NCBI RefSeq assembly: GCF_003253995.1
Contig: NZ_QKZL01000022.1
Span: 1-57,540 of the forward strand
Length of the DNA stretch: 57,540 nucleotides
Direction of reading: 5' to 3'
Source: Palleronia aestuarii
GTDB lineage: Bacteria > Pseudomonadota > Alphaproteobacteria > Rhodobacterales > Rhodobacteraceae
Each line of letters begins with the position of its first letter. Positions within the stretch are counted from its first letter, which is position 1. A program made the position numbers and the translations under genes. Positions 9,636 to 18,233 of the stretch are shown here, in pieces. Below the pieces are notes generated by a model. It saw only the letters and a list, made by a program, of their open reading frames with translations, did no database searches and was not told the origin of the DNA.

Positions 9636-10450
9636 ACGCCGTGCAGATCGGCCCGCTCCTGTTCGATGGCGCCCGCTTCACCGCGATCATAGCGGCCCTG
9701 GCCTTCGCGGTTACAGCCGGGATCGTCTCCTGGTGGTACGCGCGCCGAGGAATGGAGACCCGTGTCCCGGTGTTCGCCCTGATCGTTGTGTGGATCGTGG
9801 CGGCGCGAGTAGGGTTCGTGGCGATAAATTGGGAGACCTTCGCCGCGCATCCGCTCGAGGCCTTCGCCCTGTGGCAGGGAGGCTTCTCGGCCCGTGCCGG
9901 AACGATCGGCTTCGCGGTCGTGGCACTGGCCGCCATCCTTTCGCGGCCCGGGACCGTCGCGCCGATCCTCATAGGAGCGGGTGTGGCGGTCCTGGCCGCG
10001 AATGCGACCGAGTTCGCCCTCCGGGACGGGTCCGCCGCGACCCTGCCCGGGACCGCCTTCTCCGCCTACGAGGGGGCGCCGGTGACCCTGTCGGATCGGA
10101 ACGGTACGCCGCTTGTCGTGAATCTCTGGGCCACGTGGTGCCCGCCCTGCCGGCGGGAGATGCCGATGATGTTAGAGGTCGCGGGCCAGGCTGAGGGCAT
10201 CGACGTGGTTTTCGCCAACCAGGGCGAGACCCCGCCGCAGATCGCAAGTTTCCTCGACGAGACGGGCTTGGACGGCGACGGCATCGTGTTCGATCCAGAC
10301 GGCCAGCTTCTGGGCGGGCTTGGGGCCATGGGTCTGCCAACGACGCTCTTTTTCGACGCCCAGGGGAGCCTTGTCTCCGCCCATACTGGAGAGATTTCCC
10401 GTGCGGCCTTCACCTCGGCCATCGAGGACCTTGGGGGTAAGGTTCGATGA
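9632..10450 (+). CDS. TlpA-like thioredoxin fused to a membrane domain
   Basis: 272 residues. About five hydrophobic segments fill residues 15-130 (IIAALAFAVTAGIVSWWYA ... PILIGAGVAVLAANATEFA), similar in pattern to the membrane part of prolipoprotein diacylglyceryl transferase-like fusions. A periplasmic thioredoxin fold follows with active site WCPPC (C170, C173) and the cis-Pro loop GLPTTLFF. It likely receives electrons from DsbD and reduces periplasmic thiols; its client could be the transpeptidase encoded next. Coupled by ATGA overlap to dsbD and to the following gene. Catalysis by the membrane part is not expected, since no Lgt signature was seen. Confidence 0.85.
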   Translation: MNAVQIGPLLFDGARFTAIIAALAFAVTAGIVSWWYARRGMETRVPVFALIVVWIVAARVGFVAINWETFAAHPLEAFALWQGGFSARAGTIGFAVVALAAILSRPGTVAPILIGAGVAVLAANATEFALRDGSAATLPGTAFSAYEGAPVTLSDRNGTPLVVNLWATWCPPCRREMPMMLEVAGQAEGIDVVFANQGETPPQIASFLDETGLDGDGIVFDPDGQLLGGLGAMGLPTTLFFDAQGSLVSAHTGEISRAAFTSAIEDLGGKVR

Positions 10451-11172
10451 CAAGGGTTTCTCTGGCATTCGCGTTTCTTCTCGCCCTCGGGGCCTGTGCG
10501 GCGCCGCCCCCGGTGGACACGACCCGGATCGCACCACCCCCTCCTCAATTCGATCCCGAACTTTCCCGCATGTACGGTGCAGTCGCGGACCGCGAGGTCG
10601 CCGTGCCGGCGGTGCCGCCTCGATACCTTTCGCAACGCAACAAGCGCCAGCGCGTCGATTACTGGTCGGACGAACCGCCCGGTACCATCGTCGTCGATCC
10701 CTACGAGCGGTTTCTCTACCTCGTGCAGGAGAACGACACCGCGCTGCGCTACGGCATCGCCGTGGGCGAGGCGGGACGCCAATTCTCCGGCGAAGCGACG
10801 ATCCCCTACCAACGGGACTGGCCCTCCTGGACACCGACGAGGAACATGATCGAGCGCGAACCGGAGGTTTACGGGCCATTCGCCGGCGGGCAGGACGGTA
10901 GTCTCGAGAACCCTCTCGGAGCCCGTGCCCTCTACCTGCATCGCGGCGGGGAGGACACGCTTTACCGCATCCACGGCACATCGCAGCCCTGGTCCATCGG
11001 GCAGGCCGCGTCGTCGGGCTGCATCCGCCTCTACAATCAGGACATCATCGATCTGGCCGACCGGGTACGGAGCGGAACTAAGGTCGTGGTGCTCACCCAA
11101 GCGCAATCGGGGCAGGGCACCCGCCTGCCCGGAAGTCTTCCCACACCCTCTCTCGGAACGGAGCTTTACTGA
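10447..11172 (+). CDS. L,D-transpeptidase (YkuD domain) lipoprotein
   Basis: Forms 3-3 cross-links in peptidoglycan or attaches proteins to it, in the periplasm. 241 residues. The leader FLLALGAC is a lipobox with lipidated Cys about residue 18. The YkuD domain spans ~75-225, with the catalytic block HGT...SSGCIRLYN, nucleophile C192. Such single-Cys enzymes need a reduced nucleophile, which fits the operon with DsbD and TlpA. It overlaps the previous gene (ATGA) and shares a TGATG junction with the next. Confidence 0.9.
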   Translation: MTRVSLAFAFLLALGACAAPPPVDTTRIAPPPPQFDPELSRMYGAVADREVAVPAVPPRYLSQRNKRQRVDYWSDEPPGTIVVDPYERFLYLVQENDTALRYGIAVGEAGRQFSGEATIPYQRDWPSWTPTRNMIEREPEVYGPFAGGQDGSLENPLGARALYLHRGGEDTLYRIHGTSQPWSIGQAASSGCIRLYNQDIIDLADRVRSGTKVVVLTQAQSGQGTRLPGSLPTPSLGTELY

Positions 11173-11777
11173 TGCATCTGAGCAGACGCAGTCTCATCGG
11201 CGCGGCTGGGGCAGCCCTCGCCCTGCCATCGATCGTCCGTGCGCAAGACCGTCAACTGACGGTCGAGGAAGTCCTCTACGATACCGACGCGCCGGTCCTG
11301 GCCAATCCCGAGGGCGATGTCACGGTGGTGGAGTTCTTCGACTATCAATGTCCCTACTGCAAGCGGGCGCATCCGATGCTGATGGACGTCACAGCCCGTG
11401 ACCCCGGTGTCCGTCTCGTTCTGAAGGATTGGCCGCTCTTCGGTGCGCCATCGGTGCGCGCCAGCCAACTCGCCCTCGGCGCGGTGGAGCTCGGAGCATA
11501 CGGGGCCGTGAACGAGGCCTTGATGGCGACCGAGGGACGCCTCAGCATCGAGACCGTCGAGGAGACGGTGGGATCGGAAGTGGCGGCCGAGGCAGCGATG
11601 ACGTCCTACCGCGATGCTCGAACGAAGTGGGACGGCCTCATGAGCCGCAACCAGATGCAGGCTGCCGCCTTCGGCTTCCAGGGAACGCCTTCCTTCGTCA
11701 TAGGAACCACGCTCTTTGGCGGGATGATCGATCGCGACACGCTGGACGCCGCTATCCGCGAAGCACGAAAGGCCTGA
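11172..11777 (+). CDS. DsbA-family thiol:disulfide oxidoreductase
   Basis: 201-residue periplasmic oxidoreductase. It has a Tat-like or Sec leader (SRRSLIGAAGAALALPSIVRA), a DsbA fold with active site CPYC (C60, C63) in FFDYQCPYCKRAH, and a cis-Pro loop GTPSFVIG near residue 177. This is the 27-kDa outer-membrane protein/Com1 type often annotated as DsbA-like. Its start codon overlaps the stop of the transpeptidase. With DsbD as electron source it could act as an isomerase or reductase rather than an oxidase; that is inference. Confidence 0.9.
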   Translation: MHLSRRSLIGAAGAALALPSIVRAQDRQLTVEEVLYDTDAPVLANPEGDVTVVEFFDYQCPYCKRAHPMLMDVTARDPGVRLVLKDWPLFGAPSVRASQLALGAVELGAYGAVNEALMATEGRLSIETVEETVGSEVAAEAAMTSYRDARTKWDGLMSRNQMQAAAFGFQGTPSFVIGTTLFGGMIDRDTLDAAIREARKA

Positions 11778-11780
11778 TCC

Positions 11781-13361
11781 ATGGTACGAACATCGAAGTA
11801 CCGGCTGATACGGAACCTGACCGTTTTTGGAATGCTCGCCGCCGGTTCCACCGCCGTGATGGCTGAGGAGCGCAGTCTCACAATCCTGCATACGAACGAC
11901 ATCCATGGCCGATATGCGGCTTTCGAGGTTGCACCCGGAAACGCCACTTCGCAGACGGGCGATCCGGGCCGGGATCCGGAGGAGTTCGATCGCTCCGGTG
12001 AGATTGGCGGCTTTTCCCGACTGGCGACCAAGGTACGGCAGGTTCGGGAACGGCATGATGCGGAGAATGTCCTCCTCGTCGATGCCGGCGATACGTTCAG
12101 TGACGACCTTGTCGGCAACGAGACCGAAGGTGAAGCAATCATTACCCTCATGAATGCCGTGGGGTATAATTTCATGGCGCTCGGGAACCACGATTTCGAC
12201 TACGGCCTGGAACGAACGCGCGAACTCGAGACATTCGCCACCTTCCCGATGCGTGCCGCCAACATACTTGAGGACGACCAACCGGTCTTCGGAAAGCCCT
12301 GGCAGGTGTTCGAGCGGGCAGGGATGCGGATTGCGGTCGTCGGCATCGGCTATCACAATACCGATCAGACCAGCGGCGCCAGTAACATACGCGGATTGTT
12401 CTTCACCGACGGGATTGCGGCGGTCGAAGACCTCCTGCCGGAAATGCAGGAGGCATCCGACATCGTGGTCGCCATTTCCCATCAGGGCACGAAGGCGGAT
12501 CGCTTGCTTGCCTCGCGCGTGGACGGGATCGACGTGATTGTCGGCGGTCATTCGCACGACAGGTTGCAGCCCCCTGAGAAGATCGAGGGCACCTGGATCG
12601 TTCAGGCTCTCGCCGATGCGGCGATGCTGGGTGAGCTGACGCTCGTGGTCGACGAAGCGAACCGCCTGCGTCGTGTCGAGGGGGCCGTCCATCTACTCTG
12701 GGCGGACGAAATCGAGCCCGACCCTGAGATCGCCTCCCTCGTTACCGATCTTGCCGAGCCATTTGCGGACGCGCGCGATACGATCCTTACGGAGAGCGTC
12801 GATCGTATCGGGCGGCAATACCGCAGCGCCAGTCCGTTCGACACGCTCGTCGGCGACATCCTGCGCGACCATACCGGGGCGGACATCGCGATGATGCCGG
12901 GCGTCGGTTACGGGCTTTCGTTTGGTCCCGGGCCGGTGACGCGCGGAGCACTTTATACCCTGCTGCCGCATCCCGCCAAGCTGGTGACCTTCGAGATGAG
13001 AGGGGAAGATATCGTGGCTGTACTGGAGCAGAGCGCCACGAACCAGAGTCCGGTCGACCCGCAGGACACGGTCGGCGGGCTGGTCCAGACATCCAATCTT
13101 GGATGGACCGTCGATCTGACGCGACCCGTCAGCGCGCGCATCTCCGATGTGACGATCGAGGGCCGGCCGATCCAGATGGATGAATGGTACCGCGTCGCGA
13201 CCAATTCGGGGATGGCCAACGGTCTGCACCGGTACGACTTTTCGGACATACGCGAGAAGACGGTCCACGAAGTGTCTGTCACCAGTGTCGTGGAGGACGA
13301 GCTCGCGCGGCGTGAGAGCATCACGGCCCCACCGACGGACCATGTCAAACTGATCCGATGA
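11781..13361 (+). CDS. 5'-nucleotidase/metallophosphatase, exported
   Basis: Two-domain calcineurin-type phosphohydrolase (526 residues) with signal peptide (LTVFGMLAAGSTAVMAEE). Metal-ligand motifs appear in order: HTNDIHGRY, DAGDTFSD, GNHDFDYG, SHQG, GGHSHD. A C-terminal 5'-nucleotidase substrate domain follows (SPFDTLVGDILRDHTGAD ... TNSGMANG). It releases phosphate from nucleotides or related substrates in the periplasm. It is in the same superfamily as SoxB, but the Sox-type context and motifs belong to the separate soxB at 38-40 kb. Last gene of the dsbD operon, three bases after the previous stop. Confidence 0.9.
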   Translation: MVRTSKYRLIRNLTVFGMLAAGSTAVMAEERSLTILHTNDIHGRYAAFEVAPGNATSQTGDPGRDPEEFDRSGEIGGFSRLATKVRQVRERHDAENVLLVDAGDTFSDDLVGNETEGEAIITLMNAVGYNFMALGNHDFDYGLERTRELETFATFPMRAANILEDDQPVFGKPWQVFERAGMRIAVVGIGYHNTDQTSGASNIRGLFFTDGIAAVEDLLPEMQEASDIVVAISHQGTKADRLLASRVDGIDVIVGGHSHDRLQPPEKIEGTWIVQALADAAMLGELTLVVDEANRLRRVEGAVHLLWADEIEPDPEIASLVTDLAEPFADARDTILTESVDRIGRQYRSASPFDTLVGDILRDHTGADIAMMPGVGYGLSFGPGPVTRGALYTLLPHPAKLVTFEMRGEDIVAVLEQSATNQSPVDPQDTVGGLVQTSNLGWTVDLTRPVSARISDVTIEGRPIQMDEWYRVATNSGMANGLHRYDFSDIREKTVHEVSVTSVVEDELARRESITAPPTDHVKLIR

Positions 13362-13373
13362 GGCTCAACGGCC

Positions 13374-13390
13374 CTTAAGGCTCGCTTAAG
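13374..13390 (+). promoter_or_regulatory. Candidate PmrA/QseB-type box upstream of a transpeptidase pair
   Basis: CTTAAG-GCTCG-CTTAAG, a perfect direct repeat with 11-bp phasing 43 bases before the start at 13434. It matches the ccoN-upstream site (read toward ccoN) at 16 of 17 positions. Confidence 0.65.
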
Positions 13391-13433
13391 CCGGGGGGTC
13401 GAGACGGCTCGGAGCACCAGAGCGGAGAGCAGA

Positions 13434-13976
13434 ATGACAGTTTACCTTTCGCGGCGGCGCTTCCTCGCGACGACGTTGGTCGGCCTCGCGACACCCGCCA
13501 TCGCACGTGCGTCCGCGACCCGCCGCAACGCGTCGAGCTTCCGCATGCAGGATTGGCGGGAGCATTTCGACGATCTGGGCGTGGGCACGATCATCGCCGA
13601 CACGCGATCCCGTGCCGTGCATTTCTGGAACGGCGACGGGAGCGACTATCGCGTCTACCCCACGTCGGTGCCGACATCGGACGAACTGACCAAGCGCGGC
13701 TATACCGAGATCGTGCGCAAGAAGGTCGGTCCGGACTGGACGCCCACGCCGTCGCAAAAGGAGCGGTTCGGCTGGGAATACATGCCGCCGGGGCCCGACA
13801 ACCCGCTCGGGACGCACGCGATGTATCTCTCGTGGCCCGCCTACCTGATCCACGGAACGCATGATACGCGCAAGATCGGCCGGCGATCTTCGGACGGCTG
13901 CATCGGTCTCTACAATGCCCAGATCGAGGAGCTTTATGCCCTTTGCCCGGTCGGGACACAGGTCCGGGTGATCTGA
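13434..13976 (+). CDS. L,D-transpeptidase (YkuD domain), Tat-exported
   Basis: 180 residues. The leader LSRRRFLATTLVGLATPAIARA is twin-arginine type. The YkuD domain has GTHAMYL, HGTHDTRKIG and the catalytic SSDGCIGLYN with nucleophile C156. The residue normally Arg after Cys-Ile is Gly here, so substrate handling may differ from the lipoprotein paralogue. It follows its own candidate response-regulator box and is two bases from the next transpeptidase gene. A folded Tat substrate with an active-site Cys would leave the cytoplasm already reduced. Confidence 0.88.
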   Translation: MTVYLSRRRFLATTLVGLATPAIARASATRRNASSFRMQDWREHFDDLGVGTIIADTRSRAVHFWNGDGSDYRVYPTSVPTSDELTKRGYTEIVRKKVGPDWTPTPSQKERFGWEYMPPGPDNPLGTHAMYLSWPAYLIHGTHDTRKIGRRSSDGCIGLYNAQIEELYALCPVGTQVRVI

Positions 13977-13977
13977 G

Positions 13978-14565
13978 ATGACTATTGCCCGCCGTCGATT
14001 CCTTACTGGCGTGGCCGCGCTTGCCTCGGCACCTCTGGCCCTTCCCGCGCAGACCTTCGCACCGGTCATGGAGCCGCAGGTCGTCGCGTTGCGCCATCCG
14101 CTGCCGCCCGGTGAGGTCCATGTCTTCCCCGATCACTTCCGGCTCTACTGGACGCTGCCGGAGGGGCGGGCCTGGGTCTATCCGATCCGCGTCGGACGCG
14201 ACGATCTCTACGAGGCGGGAGAATTCTATGTGGGCGCCAAGAAGGAATGGCCGTCTTGGATGCCGACGCCGGGTATGATCGAGCGCGAGCCGGAGATTTA
14301 CTCTCAATATGCGGAGGACGGGATGGAGGGCGGCCCTGGCAATCCCCTGGGGGCCCGCGCCCTCTACCTCTTCCAGGAGGGGCGCGGCGACACCTTCCTG
14401 CGCATTCACGGAACGAACGATCCGAACAGCATTGGTCGGGCGGTTTCGAACGGCTGCGCGGGTCTGACGAATGCCCACATCGTAAAACTCTACGACCAGG
14501 TCCCCCTTAACACCCGCGTGATCCTCTATCCCAAGATGGGATCCTCCGCCTTCACGGCAGGATGA
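13978..14565 (+). CDS. L,D-transpeptidase (YkuD domain), third paralogue
   Basis: 195 residues with leader ARRRFLTGVAALASAPLALP, probably Tat-dependent. The YkuD domain shows WPSWMPTPGMIEREPEIY and GNPLGARALYLF, also seen in the 10447 gene, and catalytic block HGTNDPNSIG ... SNGCAGLTN with C160. It is a closer paralogue of the lipoprotein enzyme than of its direct neighbour, but again lacks the usual Arg after the nucleophile segment. Co-transcribed with 13434. Confidence 0.88.
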   Translation: MTIARRRFLTGVAALASAPLALPAQTFAPVMEPQVVALRHPLPPGEVHVFPDHFRLYWTLPEGRAWVYPIRVGRDDLYEAGEFYVGAKKEWPSWMPTPGMIEREPEIYSQYAEDGMEGGPGNPLGARALYLFQEGRGDTFLRIHGTNDPNSIGRAVSNGCAGLTNAHIVKLYDQVPLNTRVILYPKMGSSAFTAG

Positions 14566-14614
14566 GCAGGCAACCCCGGAACTCCGCCGCGCGGCATGTC
14601 GCGAGTGCCGGCGG

Positions 14615-15416
14615 ATGGATGCGTCGAGCATGAATGATCTTGGAGCAATCCAGTACGGTCTTGGTGCAGTCTTGGGCATCCTGATCGGTGTAAAGCTCGG
14701 GCTCTTCGGTGGCGGCGGATCGATCCTTGCCGTTCCTCTGCTGATTTATCTCGTGGGCGTCCCGTCCGCGCATATGGCGATAGGAACGAGTGTGTTGGCC
14801 GTCGCCGCGAATGCCCTCGCAAGCCTTGCGAACCACGCCCGGCACAGTTCGATTCGCTGGGCCGCCGCATTCGCCTTCTCGGCTGCCGGCATTCTCGGAG
14901 CCTGGGGTGGATCCAGCCTTGGAAAAAGCTTTCGATGGCGATCGCCTTCTATTCTTCTTCGCGCTTCTCATGATGGGCGTAGCCATCGCGATGTTTCTGA
15001 AGCGCGATACGTCGGGTGGAGCCGCGGCGAAACGGAAGGCCGGCCGTTGGGCAATCGCCGTCGCGGGCGGTGTGACGGGCCTTCTGTCCGGCTTTTTCGG
15101 GATCGGCGGCGGTTTCCTGATCGTGCCCGCGCTCATGTGGACAACGGGAATGCCGATACTCGATGCGGTGGGGACGTCGCTCTTTGCGGTCGCATCCTTT
15201 GGCCTGACCACGGCGTCCAACTACGCATTCTCGGGCTTCGTCGACTGGCCGCTGACCGCGGCGCTCGTCGCCGGCGGAGCCGCTGGGAGCGTTTTGGGAG
15301 AACGAGGAGCCCGCTACCTGTCGACGAAGGATGGTCGGCTCGACATCGGGTTCTCCGCTCGGGTCTTCGTCGTTGCCATCTACATGGCCATCGAAAGCCA
15401 GTATGCCGTCTCGTAG
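14615..15416 (+). pseudogene. TauE/SafE-family anion exporter with a frameshift
   Basis: The first frame (to about 14925) gives the N-terminal half of a TauE/SafE transporter (LGAVLGILIGVKLGLFGGGGSIL, AIGTSVLAVAANALASLANH). The second half continues one frame over (DRLLFFFALLMMGVAIAMFL, GLLSGFFGIGGGFLIVPAL, GTSLFAVASFGLTTASN). The two join if one A is removed from the five-A run at 14923-14927 (LGK then AFDGD). Together they make a normal ~265-residue, 8-helix protein that would export sulfite or organosulfonates. It could be a true mutation, a sequencing error in a homopolymer, or slippage. The start could be 14615 or 14630. Confidence 0.75.
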
Positions 15417-15456
15417 CAGGAATGAGGAGCGATTGCATTTCTGCGCCGGACACCTG

Positions 15457-16377
15457 CTATGCTGGCCAGTGGGCCTCTGCGAAGAGGCCATCTCGCGCCT
15501 CCCGGAGGCAACCTCCGATACGGTCGAACGTCTCGGCACGGGCCGAGCTCTTCCGCCAGGCCAGCACGATCTCGCGTGGTCTCGCCCCGCGGAGTGCCGT
15601 TAGCGAAAGATGCTGACCCGTGACTGCACCGGCGGCGATGGCCAGGTCGGGCAGCAGCGTGATGCCGAGACCCTCCTCCACCATGGCCGCAAGCGTGGGC
15701 AGGCTCGTGGCGGCGAAGCTCTCGTCCTCGCCCAGAAGCGCCTCGGGGAAGGCCGAAAGGGCGTGACGTTGAAGGCAGTGGCCCCGGTCGAGGAGAAGCA
15801 GGCGGCGTCCGCTCAGATCCTCGCCGTCCACGATACCGGCATTGGCAAGCGGGTGATCTACGCGCGTGGCGAGATGGTAGCTGTCTTCGAACAGGGCCCG
15901 GGTTTCCACACGGGCCGGGACAGGGTGCGGCAGCGCCATCAGTACAAGGTCGAGGCGTCCGGCCAGAAGTGCCTCGATAAGGCTGTCGGTCAGTTCCTCC
16001 CGCAGCGAGACCTTCAATCCCGGCAGGTGCTCGCGAATGAGCGGCAGGGCGCGCGGCAGGACGAACGGCCCGACCGTGGGGATCACCCCCATCCTGAGAA
16101 GCGCGCCGCCCGTCCCGGCCTCCCGCGCCGCGTGATCCTCGAGATCGGCCACGGAAGCGAGCACATCCCGAGCCCGGGCGGCGAGGTCGTTCCCGAGCGG
16201 TGTCATCGATACGCTCTGCCGTGTCCGCTCCGCCACCTGGATACCAAGCCCTTCCTCCAACTCCCGGATGCCGGCCGAGAACGTGGATTGCGTGACGTGA
16301 CAGCGTCCTGCCGCCTGCGAGAAGCTGCACGTCTCGTCGAGGGCGACGAGGAAGCTAAGCTGGCGGAGCGTGGTCAT
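15457..16377 (-). CDS. LysR-family regulator, OxyR-like
   Basis: 306 residues. An N-terminal winged helix-turn-helix (MTTLRQLSFLVALDETCSFSQAAG) is followed by a LysR effector domain. The segment LLLLDRGHCLQRHAL places C201 where OxyR carries its peroxide-reactive cysteine (GHCLRDQ). The position of the resolving cysteine nine residues later is F210. It may thus sense peroxide, persulfide or another thiol-reactive signal through a single Cys; this is inference. It is divergent from the SQR gene with a 110-bp shared promoter region, so sqr is a likely target. Confidence 0.85.
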   Translation of the reverse strand: MTTLRQLSFLVALDETCSFSQAAGRCHVTQSTFSAGIRELEEGLGIQVAERTRQSVSMTPLGNDLAARARDVLASVADLEDHAAREAGTGGALLRMGVIPTVGPFVLPRALPLIREHLPGLKVSLREELTDSLIEALLAGRLDLVLMALPHPVPARVETRALFEDSYHLATRVDHPLANAGIVDGEDLSGRRLLLLDRGHCLQRHALSAFPEALLGEDESFAATSLPTLAAMVEEGLGITLLPDLAIAAGAVTGQHLSLTALRGARPREIVLAWRKSSARAETFDRIGGCLREARDGLFAEAHWPA

Positions 16378-16487
16378 CCGTTATCGATACAGTCGATCAC
16401 AACGCGCTGTAAATTCAATTTCACCGCAGGAAGTGGTTATCCTAATAATTGCGGATATTGCCGTCAGGGTCCGAGGAGGAGAAGACC

Positions 16488-18182
16488 ATGGACGTGAAGA
16501 AACTCACCGACAGGCTTTCGGTCGGGCCGCAGATCACTCCGGCCGACGTGGCTGACCTGAAGTCCAGGGGCTTTCGATCGATCGTCGTGAACCGGCCCGA
16601 TGGTGAGGGCGGCGATCAGCCTGCCTTCTCCGAGATCGAGGTGGCCGCACGGGAGCAGGGACTGGAGGCGCGGCACATCCCGGTCGAGACCGGCAAGGTC
16701 TCGGACGCCGACGTAAAGGCTTTCGCCACGGCGCTCGAAGAGTTGCCAGGGCCGATCTATGCCCATTGCCGGTCGGGAATGCGATCCGCCACGCTCTGGG
16801 CCCTGAGCCAGGCGGGTCATCGTCCGATGGCCGACATCCTCGCGCGCGGTAAGACGGCGGGCTTCGATCTGAACGGTGTCGCGCGGCGGATTGCCAATGG
16901 CGGCCGCGTGCCGACCGATACGGGCGACGCGAAGTACGACGTCGTCATCGTCGGCGGCGGGGCCGCCGGGATCGCCGTGGCCGCCTCGCTGAAGTCGCGC
17001 CGCTCGGGGCTCTCCATCGCCATCGTCGAACCGGCGGAGGTGCATTACTACCAGCCGGGCTGGACCATGGTCGGCGCCGGCATCTTCACCGCCGACGAGA
17101 CGGCGAAGACCATGGGCGCTTTGATCCCGAAGGGCATCACTTGGATCAAGGGCGCGGTCGCGGCCTTTGAACCGGAGAAGAACGCCGTGGTGCTCGAGGG
17201 ATGCCGGGTCGTGACTTACGACCGGCTCGTGGTTTGCCCGGGGCTGAAGCTCGACTGGAACGCAGTCGAAGGCTTGAGCGAGACACTGGGCCGGAACGGC
17301 GTAACCTCGAACTACCGCTACGACCTCGCGCCCTATACCTGGGAGCTTGTGCAGGAAATGCGGGGCGGGACAGCGGTCTTCACGCAGCCGCCGATGCCGA
17401 TCAAGTGCGCCGGTGCGCCACAAAAGGCAATGTATCTCTCGGCCGATCACTGGAACAGCAAAGGGCGGCTCAAGGACATCGACATTCACTTCGCCAATGC
17501 CGGCGGCGTGCTCTTCGGCGTCAAGGATTACGTGCCCGCGCTGATGGAATACGTGAAGAAGTACGACGCCACGCTCGATTTCTTCCATAATCTCGTCGCC
17601 GTGGACGGGTCGGCGCGCAAGGCGACCTTCAAGGTGACGAAGGAAGGCGAGGAGCCGACCATGCGGGAGATGGCGTTCGACATGCTCCATGTCTGCCCGC
17701 CGCAGACCGCACCCGACTTCATCCGAGTCTCGCCGCTGGCCGATGACGCCGCCGGTTGGGTGGACGTGGACCAGCACACCCTTCGCCACAAGAGTTTCGA
17801 CAACGTCTGGTCGCTCGGCGACGTGATGAATGCCCCCAACGCCAAGACGGCTGCCGCGGCCCGGAAGCAGGCACCGACCGTGGCCGAGAACATCGTGGCG
17901 GATATCAAGGGCGGATCGGCCGTCGCTGCCTATGACGGGTATGGCTCCTGCCCACTGACGGTGGAGCGCGGCAAGATCGTGCTGGCCGAGTTCGGCTACG
18001 GCGGCGCGCTGCTCCCGACCTTCCCCAAATGGATCCTCGACGGGAAAAAGCCTACGCGGCTTGCGTGGATGCTCAAGGCGCAGATGCTGCCGCCGATCTA
18101 CTGGCAGGGCATGCTGAAGGGGCGTGAATGGATGGCCGCCCCGGGCCTCGCGCCGCAGGACGCACCAACCGAACGGGCGTGA
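16488..18182 (+). CDS. sqr: Phosphatase-like (DUF442) domain fused to sulfide:quinone oxidoreductase
   Basis: 564 residues. Residues ~1-115 form a DUF442/tyrosine-phosphatase-like domain with P-loop HCRSGMRS (C94). The rest is an FAD-dependent sulfide:quinone oxidoreductase with VVIVGGGAAG at ~152-161. Redox cysteines are C307 (PIKCAGAPQK) and C488 (GSCPLTV), the pattern of the mitochondrial-like type II SQR. It would oxidise sulfide to persulfide and reduce quinone at the membrane. The start at 16488 follows GAGGAGGAGAAGACC. Genes for a SulP permease and persulfide dioxygenase follow, forming a sulfide detoxification operon. Fusions like this are known in proteobacteria. Confidence 0.9.
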   Translation: MDVKKLTDRLSVGPQITPADVADLKSRGFRSIVVNRPDGEGGDQPAFSEIEVAAREQGLEARHIPVETGKVSDADVKAFATALEELPGPIYAHCRSGMRSATLWALSQAGHRPMADILARGKTAGFDLNGVARRIANGGRVPTDTGDAKYDVVIVGGGAAGIAVAASLKSRRSGLSIAIVEPAEVHYYQPGWTMVGAGIFTADETAKTMGALIPKGITWIKGAVAAFEPEKNAVVLEGCRVVTYDRLVVCPGLKLDWNAVEGLSETLGRNGVTSNYRYDLAPYTWELVQEMRGGTAVFTQPPMPIKCAGAPQKAMYLSADHWNSKGRLKDIDIHFANAGGVLFGVKDYVPALMEYVKKYDATLDFFHNLVAVDGSARKATFKVTKEGEEPTMREMAFDMLHVCPPQTAPDFIRVSPLADDAAGWVDVDQHTLRHKSFDNVWSLGDVMNAPNAKTAAAARKQAPTVAENIVADIKGGSAVAAYDGYGSCPLTVERGKIVLAEFGYGGALLPTFPKWILDGKKPTRLAWMLKAQMLPPIYWQGMLKGREWMAAPGLAPQDAPTERA

Positions 18183-18233
18183 CCTCTACGCCGGCGGCAT
18201 GGCCGCCGGTCCTCCCGAACCACCGAGTACCCC

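Noticed and set aside
11781-13361. Second SoxB
   Set aside because: Same superfamily, but it has the GNHD form and 5'-nucleotidase layout rather than SoxB-specific residues, and it belongs to the dsb operon.
16411-16424. AAATTCAATTTC before sqr as an ArsR operator
   Set aside because: No matching GAAT arm at spacing 8 or 9.
16464-17789. 441-codon minus-strand frame under sqr
   Set aside because: Shadow of the SQR fusion; no start signal or family features.
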